Positions 32,887 through 42,589 of a stretch of DNA of 64,000 bases are shown in pieces (positions within the stretch are counted from its first letter, which is position 1; each line of letters starts with the position of its first letter). Source of the stretch: Guadua angustifolia. Lineage: Eukaryota; Streptophyta; Magnoliopsida; Poales; Poaceae. Under the pieces are notes generated by a model. That model worked only from the letters and a program-made list of their open reading frames with translations, was not told the origin of the DNA and did no database searches. The position numbers and the translations under genes are program-made. The DNA lies in assembly GCA_036346375.1 (NCBI GenBank), contig CM070518.1, forward strand, positions 2,356,001-2,420,000, read 5' to 3'.

Positions 32887-35838
32887 TCTCTCTCTCTCCC
32901 CTCCTCCTCTAGCCAAGCGGTGGCACGCCAGACTGCCCGACGCACCACCATCGCCGTACAGAGCCACGCCTCACCAAAGCTCCAGATGAGAGAGGTTAGT
33001 GAGGGGGAATATCCAGCCAAGCTAGGGATGAAAGTAGTAGTGCAGATGAAGTTACGGATGGAGGCAGTGCGGCCGGATGTAACAGTAGAAGATCTGCAAA
33101 TAGAGGCAGCTCACTAGAGGCGGTGGCGTCGATGGCGAATGGTGATAGTCAGTGAGGGGGGAGAGGAGTAAAAACAAACAGATCCTCAAAACTGACTGGG
33201 AATGATGTCCCATGCTCCTTACGGTGGAGATGACCCCTATATACCTCACATTAAAATCAACATGATGCTCGGCCTTATTCACATTATCAATGTACTATCC
33301 AAGGAGTAAGCGAGTCCACTTGCCTAAAACATTCAATTCATCGCTAGTCAAAAAGGGTTTTCAGTGTACGTACCCCTTAAAATCTTGAGGGCACTCTGTG
33401 GCCTTTGCCAACTTTTGTTTCTGGACAGGAGTAGTCACCGAGGTTGTGACAAGGGGCTTTTCAAGTATTTGAGGGGTGTTGTGGCCTCTGTCAACTTTGT
33501 CTTCTTAATGAAGGAGTCTCCGAGGCCTTCTGTGGTTATTTGGCTGTCATGCTAGTTCTTTTGGGCAGCAGCTCTACACTCTGCTAGGAGTCATCATGGT
33601 GGTGGGAGTAGGAGTAAGGTACGATAGGAACCTACGAAGCACATACATATGTAACGTGGTGTAGTACTAGAATGATAGAGAAGACGTGGGGAATTTTTAC
33701 CTTTAGTAAGACATCCGTCGTGGACTACTTGATGAACAACATCTATGCTTGCTTGAGAGTGGTGATTTTCTTCGTTTGGGAGGAACTCTAGTACATGAGA
33801 TAGGAGTCTTTGTGGACATATTCGACATGTACCCTTATGTAGCCCTTCTCCAAAGGCCTACCATGCACCGTGTCAGTCTCCTTATCATGAAACAAACGTA
33901 GAAAAAGAAATTTAAATCTCTAGAACCTTACTAAAAACAATGTTAAGAGCGTTTTCAAGCAAAATCCAACATAAATCGTTGCATCTTAAATAAAAGAAAA
34001 TGGATGAATATGACAGGGAGAAAAAGCAGTGCCATGAATAACCAATCAATATGTATTGTTTATGTTTGTTAGATTTCCAAATATAAATTGATTTCATTTT
34101 TTTATCAACTTACTTTTCAGGGGCAGTTGAAAAAAAAGCCTCCAGCTCAGCAGGTAGAAAGCTCCATCCTGGATAGGACACATAAAAGCATTTTGAAATG
34201 ATTAATGTAAAATGGTAAAGTTTTTAGTAGGTAAGATTAGGATGGAAATGTTGGAATGACAAAAAGCATTGTAGCATTCAAATGCAGGAAAAAAAAGAAT
34301 ATGTGACATCAATGGATTAAACTTTCATCATCTATGTCAAACATGTTGAATATTACTATCAGGAAAGCAACTATTTCCTATGACAATTCTAGAGTCTGTA
34401 ACAGAAGATAATGATATTGACTTTACTTTCAATGGAAATGCTATAAACCAGAAGTATGGTAAATATAAACACAACGAAAAATGTCTAGTGATGGCGTGGA
34501 GCTAGCACTATAGATAGCCGGAATACTATTGAAATGAGCAGTAAGTAATCATGCTAGCGATGAAAATATCAAAAACTGAAAATCGCGAAAAGAACAAACA
34601 GCACAAGAAAAGATCAGTTGGTTAGAGTTGATGGAATAATGCTCTAAAGGGCACCAATAGTTAGCAAAATTCAGCTCTCACAGCACTGTGCAGATACATT
34701 TGACCACAAAAAATATTTTTATGATTCAGATACTAAGATAATTACTTAAGCACCAGCTCAATATTTGGCTGAATAACATGTAGTGTGAGGCAATAATTAC
34801 TTAAGTACCAGCTCAATATTTGGCTGAATAGCTTGTAGTGTGAGGCACTGTCTCACTCTACTGACAACATGACTCTTTTGAGTATGGTTTTATCATTATA
34901 GTCAAGCAGATTCGCCTTCATGGCATGCAACAACAAATTCCACAACCTCGCACTTATCTTAGGAAACATTACAGCAAACAAATCAACAATGTCCAGTAAT
35001 CCAACAGCGCTAAACATTTCAGACTAAGAAAGTGAAATTACACAACACCTAGAGAATTCAAAAAGCAGATTTAAAGTACTACTATCCACGCAACTTTTAA
35101 GAGTATGATGTGCACTGGCAGTCACATATTCCAAGCATGAAAGAGGGTACCTACAAAGTGAAGAGTCAACAATGAATTGCACATCTTTCATGAGGACATC
35201 CGCTTCGATGGTGACCTTGTGCTGGTAAAATGCTATAAACATATCTGAATTACATCACAGCTCAAGAAAACACATTCAAAGGAAAGCCTATATGAAACCG
35301 AACAAGAACCGCATCTTTATGACAAGAGGTGTAAGTAATACGAAGCAATTAGTCCACCGCAACCTAAATTAGAGGACACTGGTTCATGAAGGTAAGTCTT
35401 CCCAACCCTTGATCCCAAAAAATCAACGAGACGTAAGCAAAAGGAAAAAAAGTTGAAAAATACAAATAGAAGCAGAAAGATTCGAATCACCCACCCGCTG
35501 TCGCCGAAGGAACATTTCAGTCTTCCTGATTGCAGCACAGAAATGCAAATACTTTGAAATATGAAGTATGCCAGTCAAGCAGAGAGCTGCAACAGTGCAA
35601 CCTGCCGTGGGGGCTAGGGTTTGGGTGATTTGAGGTCGCCGTGGGGATTAGGCTGCCGCTGGGGAGGAGCTCGCCGGGGGGATTTGAGGTCGCTGGGGGG
35701 AGGTGGCTGTCGTCGGGGAGGAGGTCGCCGAGGATTTGAAGATCTTCAGGGGCCGGTTTTTTTTAAAATTAAAGCCATATGTGACGTATCCCTCCTGACA
35801 GACGATTTTAGTTAAAAACTGTCTATGACAAAAGAAAA
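32887..35838. other. Stretch without recognised gene between solo LTR and Helitron
   Basis: Mostly AT-rich, with a G-rich block at 35590-35750 and a 55-bp tandem duplication at 34739-34848. I find no protein family in any frame. It may be the interior of the CACTA shell. Confidence 0.4.
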
Positions 35839-37245
35839 TCTCTACTAATATAAATTTGTAGTTGGTGGTAACGGTCCGTTCTTTCTAGCCTCCCTCGCCA
35901 TATCTCCAATAATGACCGGTCATTATAGCTAATTATTCTTTCCTAATTTATAGCCAGCCATATCTCTCTAAATATGACCGATTATTATAGCAAAATCCCT
36001 AATTATTGCTGGTAATTAATAGCCGGTCAATCATTCCTTTTGTACTCTATATATGCTGTACAGTTTTCACAAAATCAATCAAGAAAATTCATTCAAGACC
36101 TCCTATGTCGTGCCGCCACGACGAATGAACTCGATGAATTGATCAATAAGTGACGGACCGACGTACATGGCCGCGAGATGCAGGAGAGCCGAGCGCCACG
36201 GTTAGTAGTAACTGCCGCCAGAAGGACATCCAGAGCGCGACGCTCACGGGGTGTTGTGACCCCAGCGCCGGCCAGTTGGACGTGAACAAAGCGTACGACG
36301 CTTCGGCGCGGTTGCCCGGCAACACCGGTTGGACGTCGTCGGTGGTGAGAGAGTCGTTGGCATACCCCTTGGAGATAAACGGGTTGATCCAGCTGAACAT
36401 CGCGAGAGAGAGAAACGACATGGCGGTGCACGGTGTGGCGGGCGCCTCGGCGCTAATGTTTTCTAGTTCACCTTCATAGGCTCCGACGTCATGGCCAGTG
36501 AAGTCGGTGATGGTTAGGTACGCCAAAGGCATGGAGATGAGTAGGCCGGCAAAGGCAAGAGGGTCATCTGGGAAGAGCAGCAAACTGTCGGCGCAGTGGA
36601 CCACCGCCGAAGCGGAGAAGAGTGTGGCACCGAGAGCGGTGGCAATCCAAAAGATGCGAAGGTGGCAGCGGTGGCCCCTTTCTCTGAGGCGACTGACCAC
36701 GTGGCCATGGCGTGCGCGACGAAGTGGGCGGCGAGGAAGGCGGACTCCACAGCGTGCCATGGCATGCTCGGCAGGAGGAAGAACGCGAGCGCGAGGAGAA
36801 CAACGGACGCTCCGAGCGTGACCGCGTAGCGGCCAATGGTCTGGAATGGCGGTGGCTTCAGCAGCAGTGCCTCGTACTCGGGGGAAGCCCCCGTGTCGCC
36901 CCTGCAAAGGCGGTGGATGACGAGGACGAGCGAGGCGACGAGGAAGACGAGGTTGATGGCGCCGAGGAGCGCGCGCTACGGGCATGGCAAGAGGAAGAGG
37001 AATGCAAGCTGGTAATATAATTGCAAAAAGGGATAAAAATGATTGATTGATTTTTGAGATTGGTAATATATATTGCTACATACAATATGTATGGTTTTAA
37101 TTCATACCGAAGAAGAAACCATAAAAACTTTTGTAATCAAGAGAAATAGATGTTTGATCTTATAGCACAATTTTCTTTTATTACTTGACCTTTATATTTC
37201 GTTACCAATTTTATTTTTCATAGCAACACACGGGCATTGATCTAG
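35839..37245 (+). mobile_element. Non-autonomous Helitron carrying an ABC-transporter fragment
   Basis: Begins TCTCTACTAATATAAATTTG, a usual plant Helitron 5' end, and finishes AACACACGGGCATTGATCTAG, a usual 3' end. It lies between A (35838) and T (37246), the expected AT target with no duplication. On both sides the flanking text is the AACTGTCTATGAC / AAACCGTTAGTG type of CACTA terminal sequence, as if the Helitron had landed in that end. No Rep/helicase is present. Plant Helitrons often carry captured gene pieces, here 36107-37011. Confidence 0.75.
36107..37011 (-). pseudogene. N-terminal fragment of an ABCC (MRP-type) transporter, broken
   Basis: ABCC proteins are vacuolar or plasma-membrane pumps for glutathione conjugates and related compounds. 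Reading leftwards, a plausible splice acceptor (TTACCAG) at about 37012 opens an exon with LAFLFLLPCP, then an in-frame TAG, then RALLGAINLVFLVASLVLVI. Hydrophobic segments of the first membrane domain follow, with a frameshift near 36650. Next come FWIATALGATLFSASAVVHC, the linker MFSWINPFISKGYANDSLTTDD, SVALWMSFWRQLLLTVAL and, after another shift, AMYVGPSLIDQFIEFIRRGG. It stops there, before the first nucleotide-binding domain. One stop and two frameshifts, and confinement inside the Helitron, make it a captured and decaying piece. Confidence 0.8.
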
Positions 37246-37344
37246 TATGTCCAAAACTCATCACTGACTGTTTTTACAAAAAAAAACCTTGCGTAATGAC
37301 TTCTCATCATAGATGGTTTTTGAAAACCGTTAGTGATACGGAGT

Positions 37345-37858
37345 CCAATATTCCCTGCACTGCCCGACTGTATTTCTCTTGAGTTGAAAGAAAAGATAGG
37401 AAATCTCTCTTTTCGGAGTTGTTGTCTTCATAAAAAAAATATTCTTGTGATAGGCCCTGTTCCCGGTCAGAAATATCGTCTTTCCCATTCTTTCCCCCGA
37501 TCCTACTACGAAGAAAGACGTTCATTTCTTAAAATATCCCATATATGTAGGGGAAAACCGAGGAAGGGGGCAGATCTATCCTAATGGTAGTAAGAGTAAC
37601 AATATGGTCTATAATGCTACGTCAACAGGTATAGTAAGAAAAATACTACGTAAAGAAAAGGGGGATATGAAATATCCATAATCGATGCATTGGATGGACG
37701 CCAAGTGATTGATATTATACCTCCTGGGCCAGAACTTCTTGTTTCAGAAGGGGAATCGATCAAGCTTGATCAACCATTAACAAGCAATTCTAATGTGGGA
37801 GGGTTTGGCCAGGGAGATGCAGAAATAGTGCTTCTGGATCCATTATGCGTCCAAGGCC
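37345..37858 (+). pseudogene. petA: Chloroplast petA (cytochrome f) fragment in nuclear DNA
   Basis: Cytochrome f is encoded in the chloroplast. Here about 510 bases match the middle and later part of it: LELKEKIGNLSF, KKNILVIGPVPGQKY, then in other frames FLKYPIYV and GIVRKILRKEKGGYE. DGRQVIDIIPPGPELLVSEG and LTSNSNVGGFGQGDAEIV follow, ending at the VQGL that precedes the membrane anchor. Several small frameshifts are present, and both ends are abrupt, so it is a nuclear plastid insertion (NUPT) that is not expressed as protein. Its left edge touches the CACTA end at 37335 and its right edge enters a (TA)n(CA)n microsatellite. Confidence 0.9.
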
Positions 37859-37912
37859 TATATATATATATAAACACACACACACACACATATATATATA
37901 TAGGGAAATATC

Positions 37913-38156
37913 TAGTGCAAATGGCTATTCAGTGCTAAAATACTAACATCCATCGTAGGTCATCCGATCTATCATGTGTGGCTCAGATTGAGAGTGGTGG
38001 AACCATTGTCACTTAAACAGTTTTGCGAAAACCCCCCTCTATTTCTCTCTTCATTCCATAAGGGGCTTCCACCACTCTCAATCTAAGCCACACATGATAG
38101 ATTGGATGGCCCACGATAGATGATAGCATTTTAGCACTGAATAGCCATTTGCACTA
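37913..38156. mobile_element. Fold-back MITE with arms of about 90 bp
   Basis: The left arm starts TAGTGCAAATGGCTATTCAG and the right arm is its reverse complement for nearly 90 bases with about eight mismatches, leaving a loop of roughly 65 bases. It is embedded in TA-rich sequence, so a target duplication (possibly TA) cannot be told apart from the surroundings. There is no coding capacity. A transcript would form a long hairpin. Confidence 0.8.
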
Positions 38157-39229
38157 TATATATGTGTGTGTGTGGAGAAGTCTCCATGCAACAATCGTGT
38201 CAAATGTATACTACATGCTTTTGTACTTTTGAGAACTACACATTTTTATATAGACGCTATTCGTGTAGGTTGAGATTTAAACATCTCTTTTAGACAAAAT
38301 CTGCTAAAGTAGATGGTTGGTAGAGTACAGGTACTTGGTACTGCATGATCTTCTAGTTTGGGAATTTTCTAAGCCCCTTAGTTTTCATAGACTGCAATCG
38401 CATCCAAGAAAACGCGGAATACTTTCTTGCGAGAATATATTTCTTGCGATTAAACACATAATAACTTTAACTTTATTAATTGTCTCTAAATCCGACATGC
38501 TTTGATGTAATCATAAATGACAATCCCTTCATTTCATTTTATAAGGCATCCGTGAGTTTTGGAAATTAAACTTTGTAAATTTTATCAACAATAGTATTTA
38601 GGTTTAGTAACTAAAAACCTAGACTAATAGAAATATTGCATATTAATTACATTCATACAATTTAAAATTTTTAGTTAATTACGGTAAAAAATTAACGATC
38701 AAAGTTTAATTTGATGACATATCATGCTGAATCAAACCATGTCTTACATTTTGCAATAGAGGGAGTATGAAAGATTAGCTAAAATATAATTATAGTATTT
38801 TACCCTTCTATGAAATCAAAACTCACACACATGGGGAAATGTAGCTATCAAAGAGGGACAATAATTTTTTAAATGATCGGTTCTTCATAATTTAACAGTA
38901 TTGGATTCTTAGTTTTCCATAGCTAGACAAACAAAGATAGTTGATAAAGTAAACAACAGAATAACGTAAAAAAAAGAACATAAAGAAAGACAATGCTTAA
39001 AACACACAAAGAGCCAAGCCAAATTAGTCACTAAAAGAAACATAATTTATGTTGCGAAACTTGAGATACGCATTAAAGTAACCAACTATTTTGTGGTAGT
39101 ATTCATATAGAGATTTATCAATGGTTTGGACGAATAGGCATACTCCTCCAATTGTGTATATCTAATGAACAATTTGAATTTTAACAATTTTATTCCCTTT
39201 TAGTCAGTTGGGTTATATCTGATGAAGAT
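38157..39229. other. AT-rich intergenic stretch
   Basis: Apart from the MITE at 38523-38765, no gene, RNA or clear repeat is seen. Confidence 0.5.
38523..38765. mobile_element. Stowaway-like MITE
   Basis: The right end reads CTCCCTCTATTGCAAAATGTAAG on the minus strand. The left end TCCCTTCATTTCATTTTATAAGG matches that class of grass Stowaway termini (CTCCCTCCGT...AAATATAAG). TA follows on the right. The left border is eroded. Confidence 0.6.
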
Positions 39230-42200
39230 GACGTCTCCTAAATCCTCATCGCTGAATGGATTTAATGAGCTGAAGATAGGAAAACCAAGGTACGATCCAA
39301 GTGGCGTAAATAAAAGGCCCTAGAGCCGATATACCATCACGATGGTCAATCCGCAGGATGGGCCCCATCCAACCTCTGAAGGTAGTGAACGCATTTCGAA
39401 GTTTGTGCGAGATAGTTGGATGGGAATGGGTCCCCATCACCCGTCCATCCTAGAAGTTGTTGACCAATGAGGACTGAAACAACATAGTGACAGAAATGTT
39501 TGCATCGTTTGAGATCCTGGAAGATGCCGTGTGCCTAGTGTGATGATACACATTGGTAGTGGCGGGAAAAGTATGGAAAAACTTTAAGAGCATGTATGCT
39601 TGTCACAAATTACGTCAAGAAGGAAAGGACTCTCGTTCATGGTTTCATTGACAAAGCCGTATGGTAACAATTTCGTTGAGATGAAGATGGCAAAAGAATT
39701 CGTATATCAAAGTGAAGCATACAAGACCCTCCAGGCCTAGAACACCCACCCCATAGACTAAGCACCATTGGGTATGTGGGTAAGAGCGAGCAATAACGAG
39801 AGGATGGAGGATGAGGAGACACTTCTAACAGAGGCATCCTCGCCATTTTCCTCGATCGAGACCCACGCGCCCGAAACTAGCTAAGAGCAAGGTCAAATAC
39901 CATGTCTTGAAGCTGTGTCTTTTAGGAACCACGCAAATGAGGAAGTGTCCCAACACTTGGTAAGATATCAAACTATGTAGTTTGCAATTGCTTCATAATT
40001 ATAAGTGACATGACATGCTAGGCTCTTGCGAGTCAACGTTGAGTTTAGAATCATCGCAAGTCTCTTTCTGGCTGGATAGGTAGAAAAATATACTATCAAT
40101 GGCCTTGGAAAGCAAGGAGCGCCCAAGTCGCATGCAAGGCTTGGGTGTTTTCATTCCCTAGGAAATGGGATTCCCACAGGGCTTCAACACATACCGGAGT
40201 AGAAAAAGAGCCAAAGCGAGCGCGAGAACAGATAGTAGCTTCCATTAAGGAAGAGCTTAAGGAACAAATTAGGGCAGGGCTAAAAACGTAATTTGATGAA
40301 AAGCTAAGAAATCTTGAGGAAAGGTGGGAGCTAAGGGTGGCTACGAACAAACTCACACAGACCGCGTAAGCCCTAGAAGCATTGACACAGATCAACCCCA
40401 CTAATCGAGAGCGAGAATTTGTTGTCGATGACATCCAGGTAATATATATATCTGGAATGTTTCGTAGATAGAATCTATTGGACTTCTTAGCTAATTGTGT
40501 ACCAATATATAGGAGGCTACACGTGCAAGCTCTAAGTGAGGCTTGCCAATAGTTCTCTTCCCTTGCAAGTTGGTTGGGAGCACGTTCATCCAACAGTGAA
40601 GGGACGACTGTTCATAGTCGCCCAGTAGCACTGGGTTATGTGAATGTCACTTTGGACTAGTCATGAATCTTTCAAGCCCGTCTAGCTGGATATGCCCCCA
40701 AACGATAAGATTAAGACACTAGGGGATGCCCTTTACATATTCATCTAGTGGCACAACAGGGACATCTTCATCGACAACCGCCCTCCAGCACTGGAGCAAC
40801 ATGCAGAATATGATCCACCTACTACAGTGGAGCTACCAGCTCTATCAGAGCCACCACCTGCACCGAAGCGAGCCACCAAATCGGCTATCATGCCTAGAGT
40901 ATCAGTGTAGACCGATACAACACTTCGTGCCCACTACTCTCCTGTGAAGATGACCAAAAGTGGAAAGGGAGCTAAGGAGAAATCCAAGCAGATCACAAAG
41001 GATCTGGAATATGAATATGCCCCGTTGTCTGGAAATTCAAACTAGGAGAGTCTTTAGTAATGGAAGAGGGCCTACAAGAACTTTCAATGGCTTCCATTAG
41101 ATTGCATGATTGATACATGAAACAAGCAAAAAAGCTGATGGCAAAATTCATAACGAATATCTCGATCAGCTTCAAGCACAAGCATCTTTTCAACTAGTTA
41201 TCACGGGGCTACTTCGCGGTTGACTTCAATGACTTGTTTAATCTCTTCAACCTCGACGCCATCAACACCACGCTCATGAGATGCTGGACATTGTAAATGT
41301 TTACAATCATGGTCTATACATTCGTGTAATACCGATAAATATCATATAACTTTAGGGATGGCAATTTTATCCATGGGTTTGGGTACCTGACCCGATAAGG
41401 GTGGTACGGGTAGTACTTTAGATGCATGGGTTTTCGGGTTTGGGTACCCGATAAGAACATAGGATGGTTGTAGGCGTCAAGTTATACCCATGGGTACCTA
41501 ATGGGTATCCTATGATATGTGGGTCCCACTTTTTATAAGATATATTAGAAAATTGAAACTGTAACTACCTAAATTAGAGGCTGAGACACACATAAGGTTT
41601 TAAAAAGCAATACTATATTCAAAACTTGTTGAGCATATATCATGCTATGAATTTATTTTGCACATATCATGCTTTGAATTTGTTATGTATATATCATGCT
41701 ATTTCTTTTAGACGATACTCTATTATGTATTGGCATCTCTGTTACCACTGTAGTTATAAATGTTAAGTGTATACTATGTGACTGAGTTAAATACAAGTCA
41801 ATTGAGTTTCGTATCTTATCTTAATCATTGAATGAGCTTACATATCACTATCCCACATTTTATTTTAATGCTTATCATCTTGTTCATCAAAACCAAATAC
41901 AACATCTTTGAAAACACATTTGTTTTTATGAAAACACTATGGAATGGTGTAGTTTTTACCATCAAATATCTTATATGTACTCACTTGAACTTGTAGTACC
42001 ATTGGTCACCTAGAGGCCATCATGATGTGTTGATTAAATGAAATAAACTGGAATATCATTGGTCACCTATAGCCCACATTAACTCTCTATTTTCAGCACA
42101 GTCTGCTACCCATGGGTACCCATTGGGTATTGGATACCCATCGGGTTTGGGTATGAGCACAAATGTATGCCCAATAAGCCTAGTGGGTTTGGGTGGACAA

Positions 42201-42585
42201 CATGGTTTTTGGTTTCAGGTTTGGGTGGGCGGCAGTCGTACCCGAAGGTACCCACCCGATTGCCATTCCTATATAACTCCTTGCTTTTGTGTATATAGAT
42301 ACATGATCCTCAAAGCGAAGGAATAAAGAACTGGTGGGTTTCCTTGATCCACACATAGTTTTAATGCAAACAATGAATGAAAATTATTGTTATGTCAAGG
42401 ATTACATGATAGAGGTATTGCTGGCTCAACATGATGCAGAGTACAAATATTTACCATACAATCCGTTGTAAGTGTTGTACTACCTGCTATACTTTGATTT
42501 ATACTTTACATGCAACTTAAAGTTACGTTAAGTAATCCTGGTGATATTCTTGTGTGGGTTTCATTGGGATCTAATTGTATTTGAA
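39230..42585 (+). pseudogene. Decayed CACTA gene with coiled coil and Ulp1-like C-terminal part
   Basis: Broken coding text reads rightwards. Near 40100 it gives ALESKERPSRMQGLG and then FNTYRSRKR. Next is a charged helix (SIKEELKEQIRAGLK, FDEKLRNLEERWE) near 40230-40350, matching the linker of Transposase_24-type CACTA proteins. Near 41100-41300 it gives GYFAVDFNDLFNLFNLDAIN and TTLMRCWTL. After an intron that now contains a hAT element, exons GFLDPHIVLMQTMNENYCYV / YKYLPYNP (42340-42470) and FHWDLIVFEP (about 42556-42585) follow. This order resembles the Ulp1-protease-like end that many plant CACTA genes carry. Many stops are present. The gene is cut at about 42585 by the gypsy remnant. Confidence 0.6.
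41353..42271. mobile_element. Non-autonomous hAT element
   Basis: Terminal inverted repeats TAGGGATGGCAAT and TAGGAATGGCAAT (right end reversed) enclose 919 bases. Eight-base flanks TATAACTT (41345-41352) and TATAACTC (42272-42279) agree at seven positions, the target size of hAT elements. Subterminal GGGTTTGGGTACCC words occur in both orientations. No transposase is encoded. Confidence 0.8.
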
Positions 42586-42589
42586 CCAA

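Larger units (their letters stand above)
28578..37335. mobile_element. Probable CACTA shell enclosing a solo LTR and a Helitron
   Basis: The right end reads CACTAACGGTTTTCAAAAACC inward on the minus strand, ending at 37335. The left end is a weaker match, CACTATGATTATAGACAG at 28578. Both sides carry AACCGTCTGTAATAT / AACTGTCTATGAC subterminal motifs (28590-28640, 35800-35830, 37260-37320), also found at 50404-50500. A G-rich direct repeat of about 50 bp (GATTTGAGGTCGC) at 35610-35740 and a 55-bp tandem duplication at 34739-34848 lie inside. No transposase is seen, and the 3-bp flanks do not match (CAT, ATA), so the borders remain tentative. Confidence 0.4.

Noticed and set aside
36498..36840. 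Plus-strand proteins across the ABCC region
   Set aside because: Shadows of the minus-strand ABCC membrane segments.
37690..37938. A functional cytochrome f gene
   Set aside because: The fragment lacks its start, haem-binding N-terminus and membrane anchor, and has frameshifts. It is a nuclear copy of plastid DNA.
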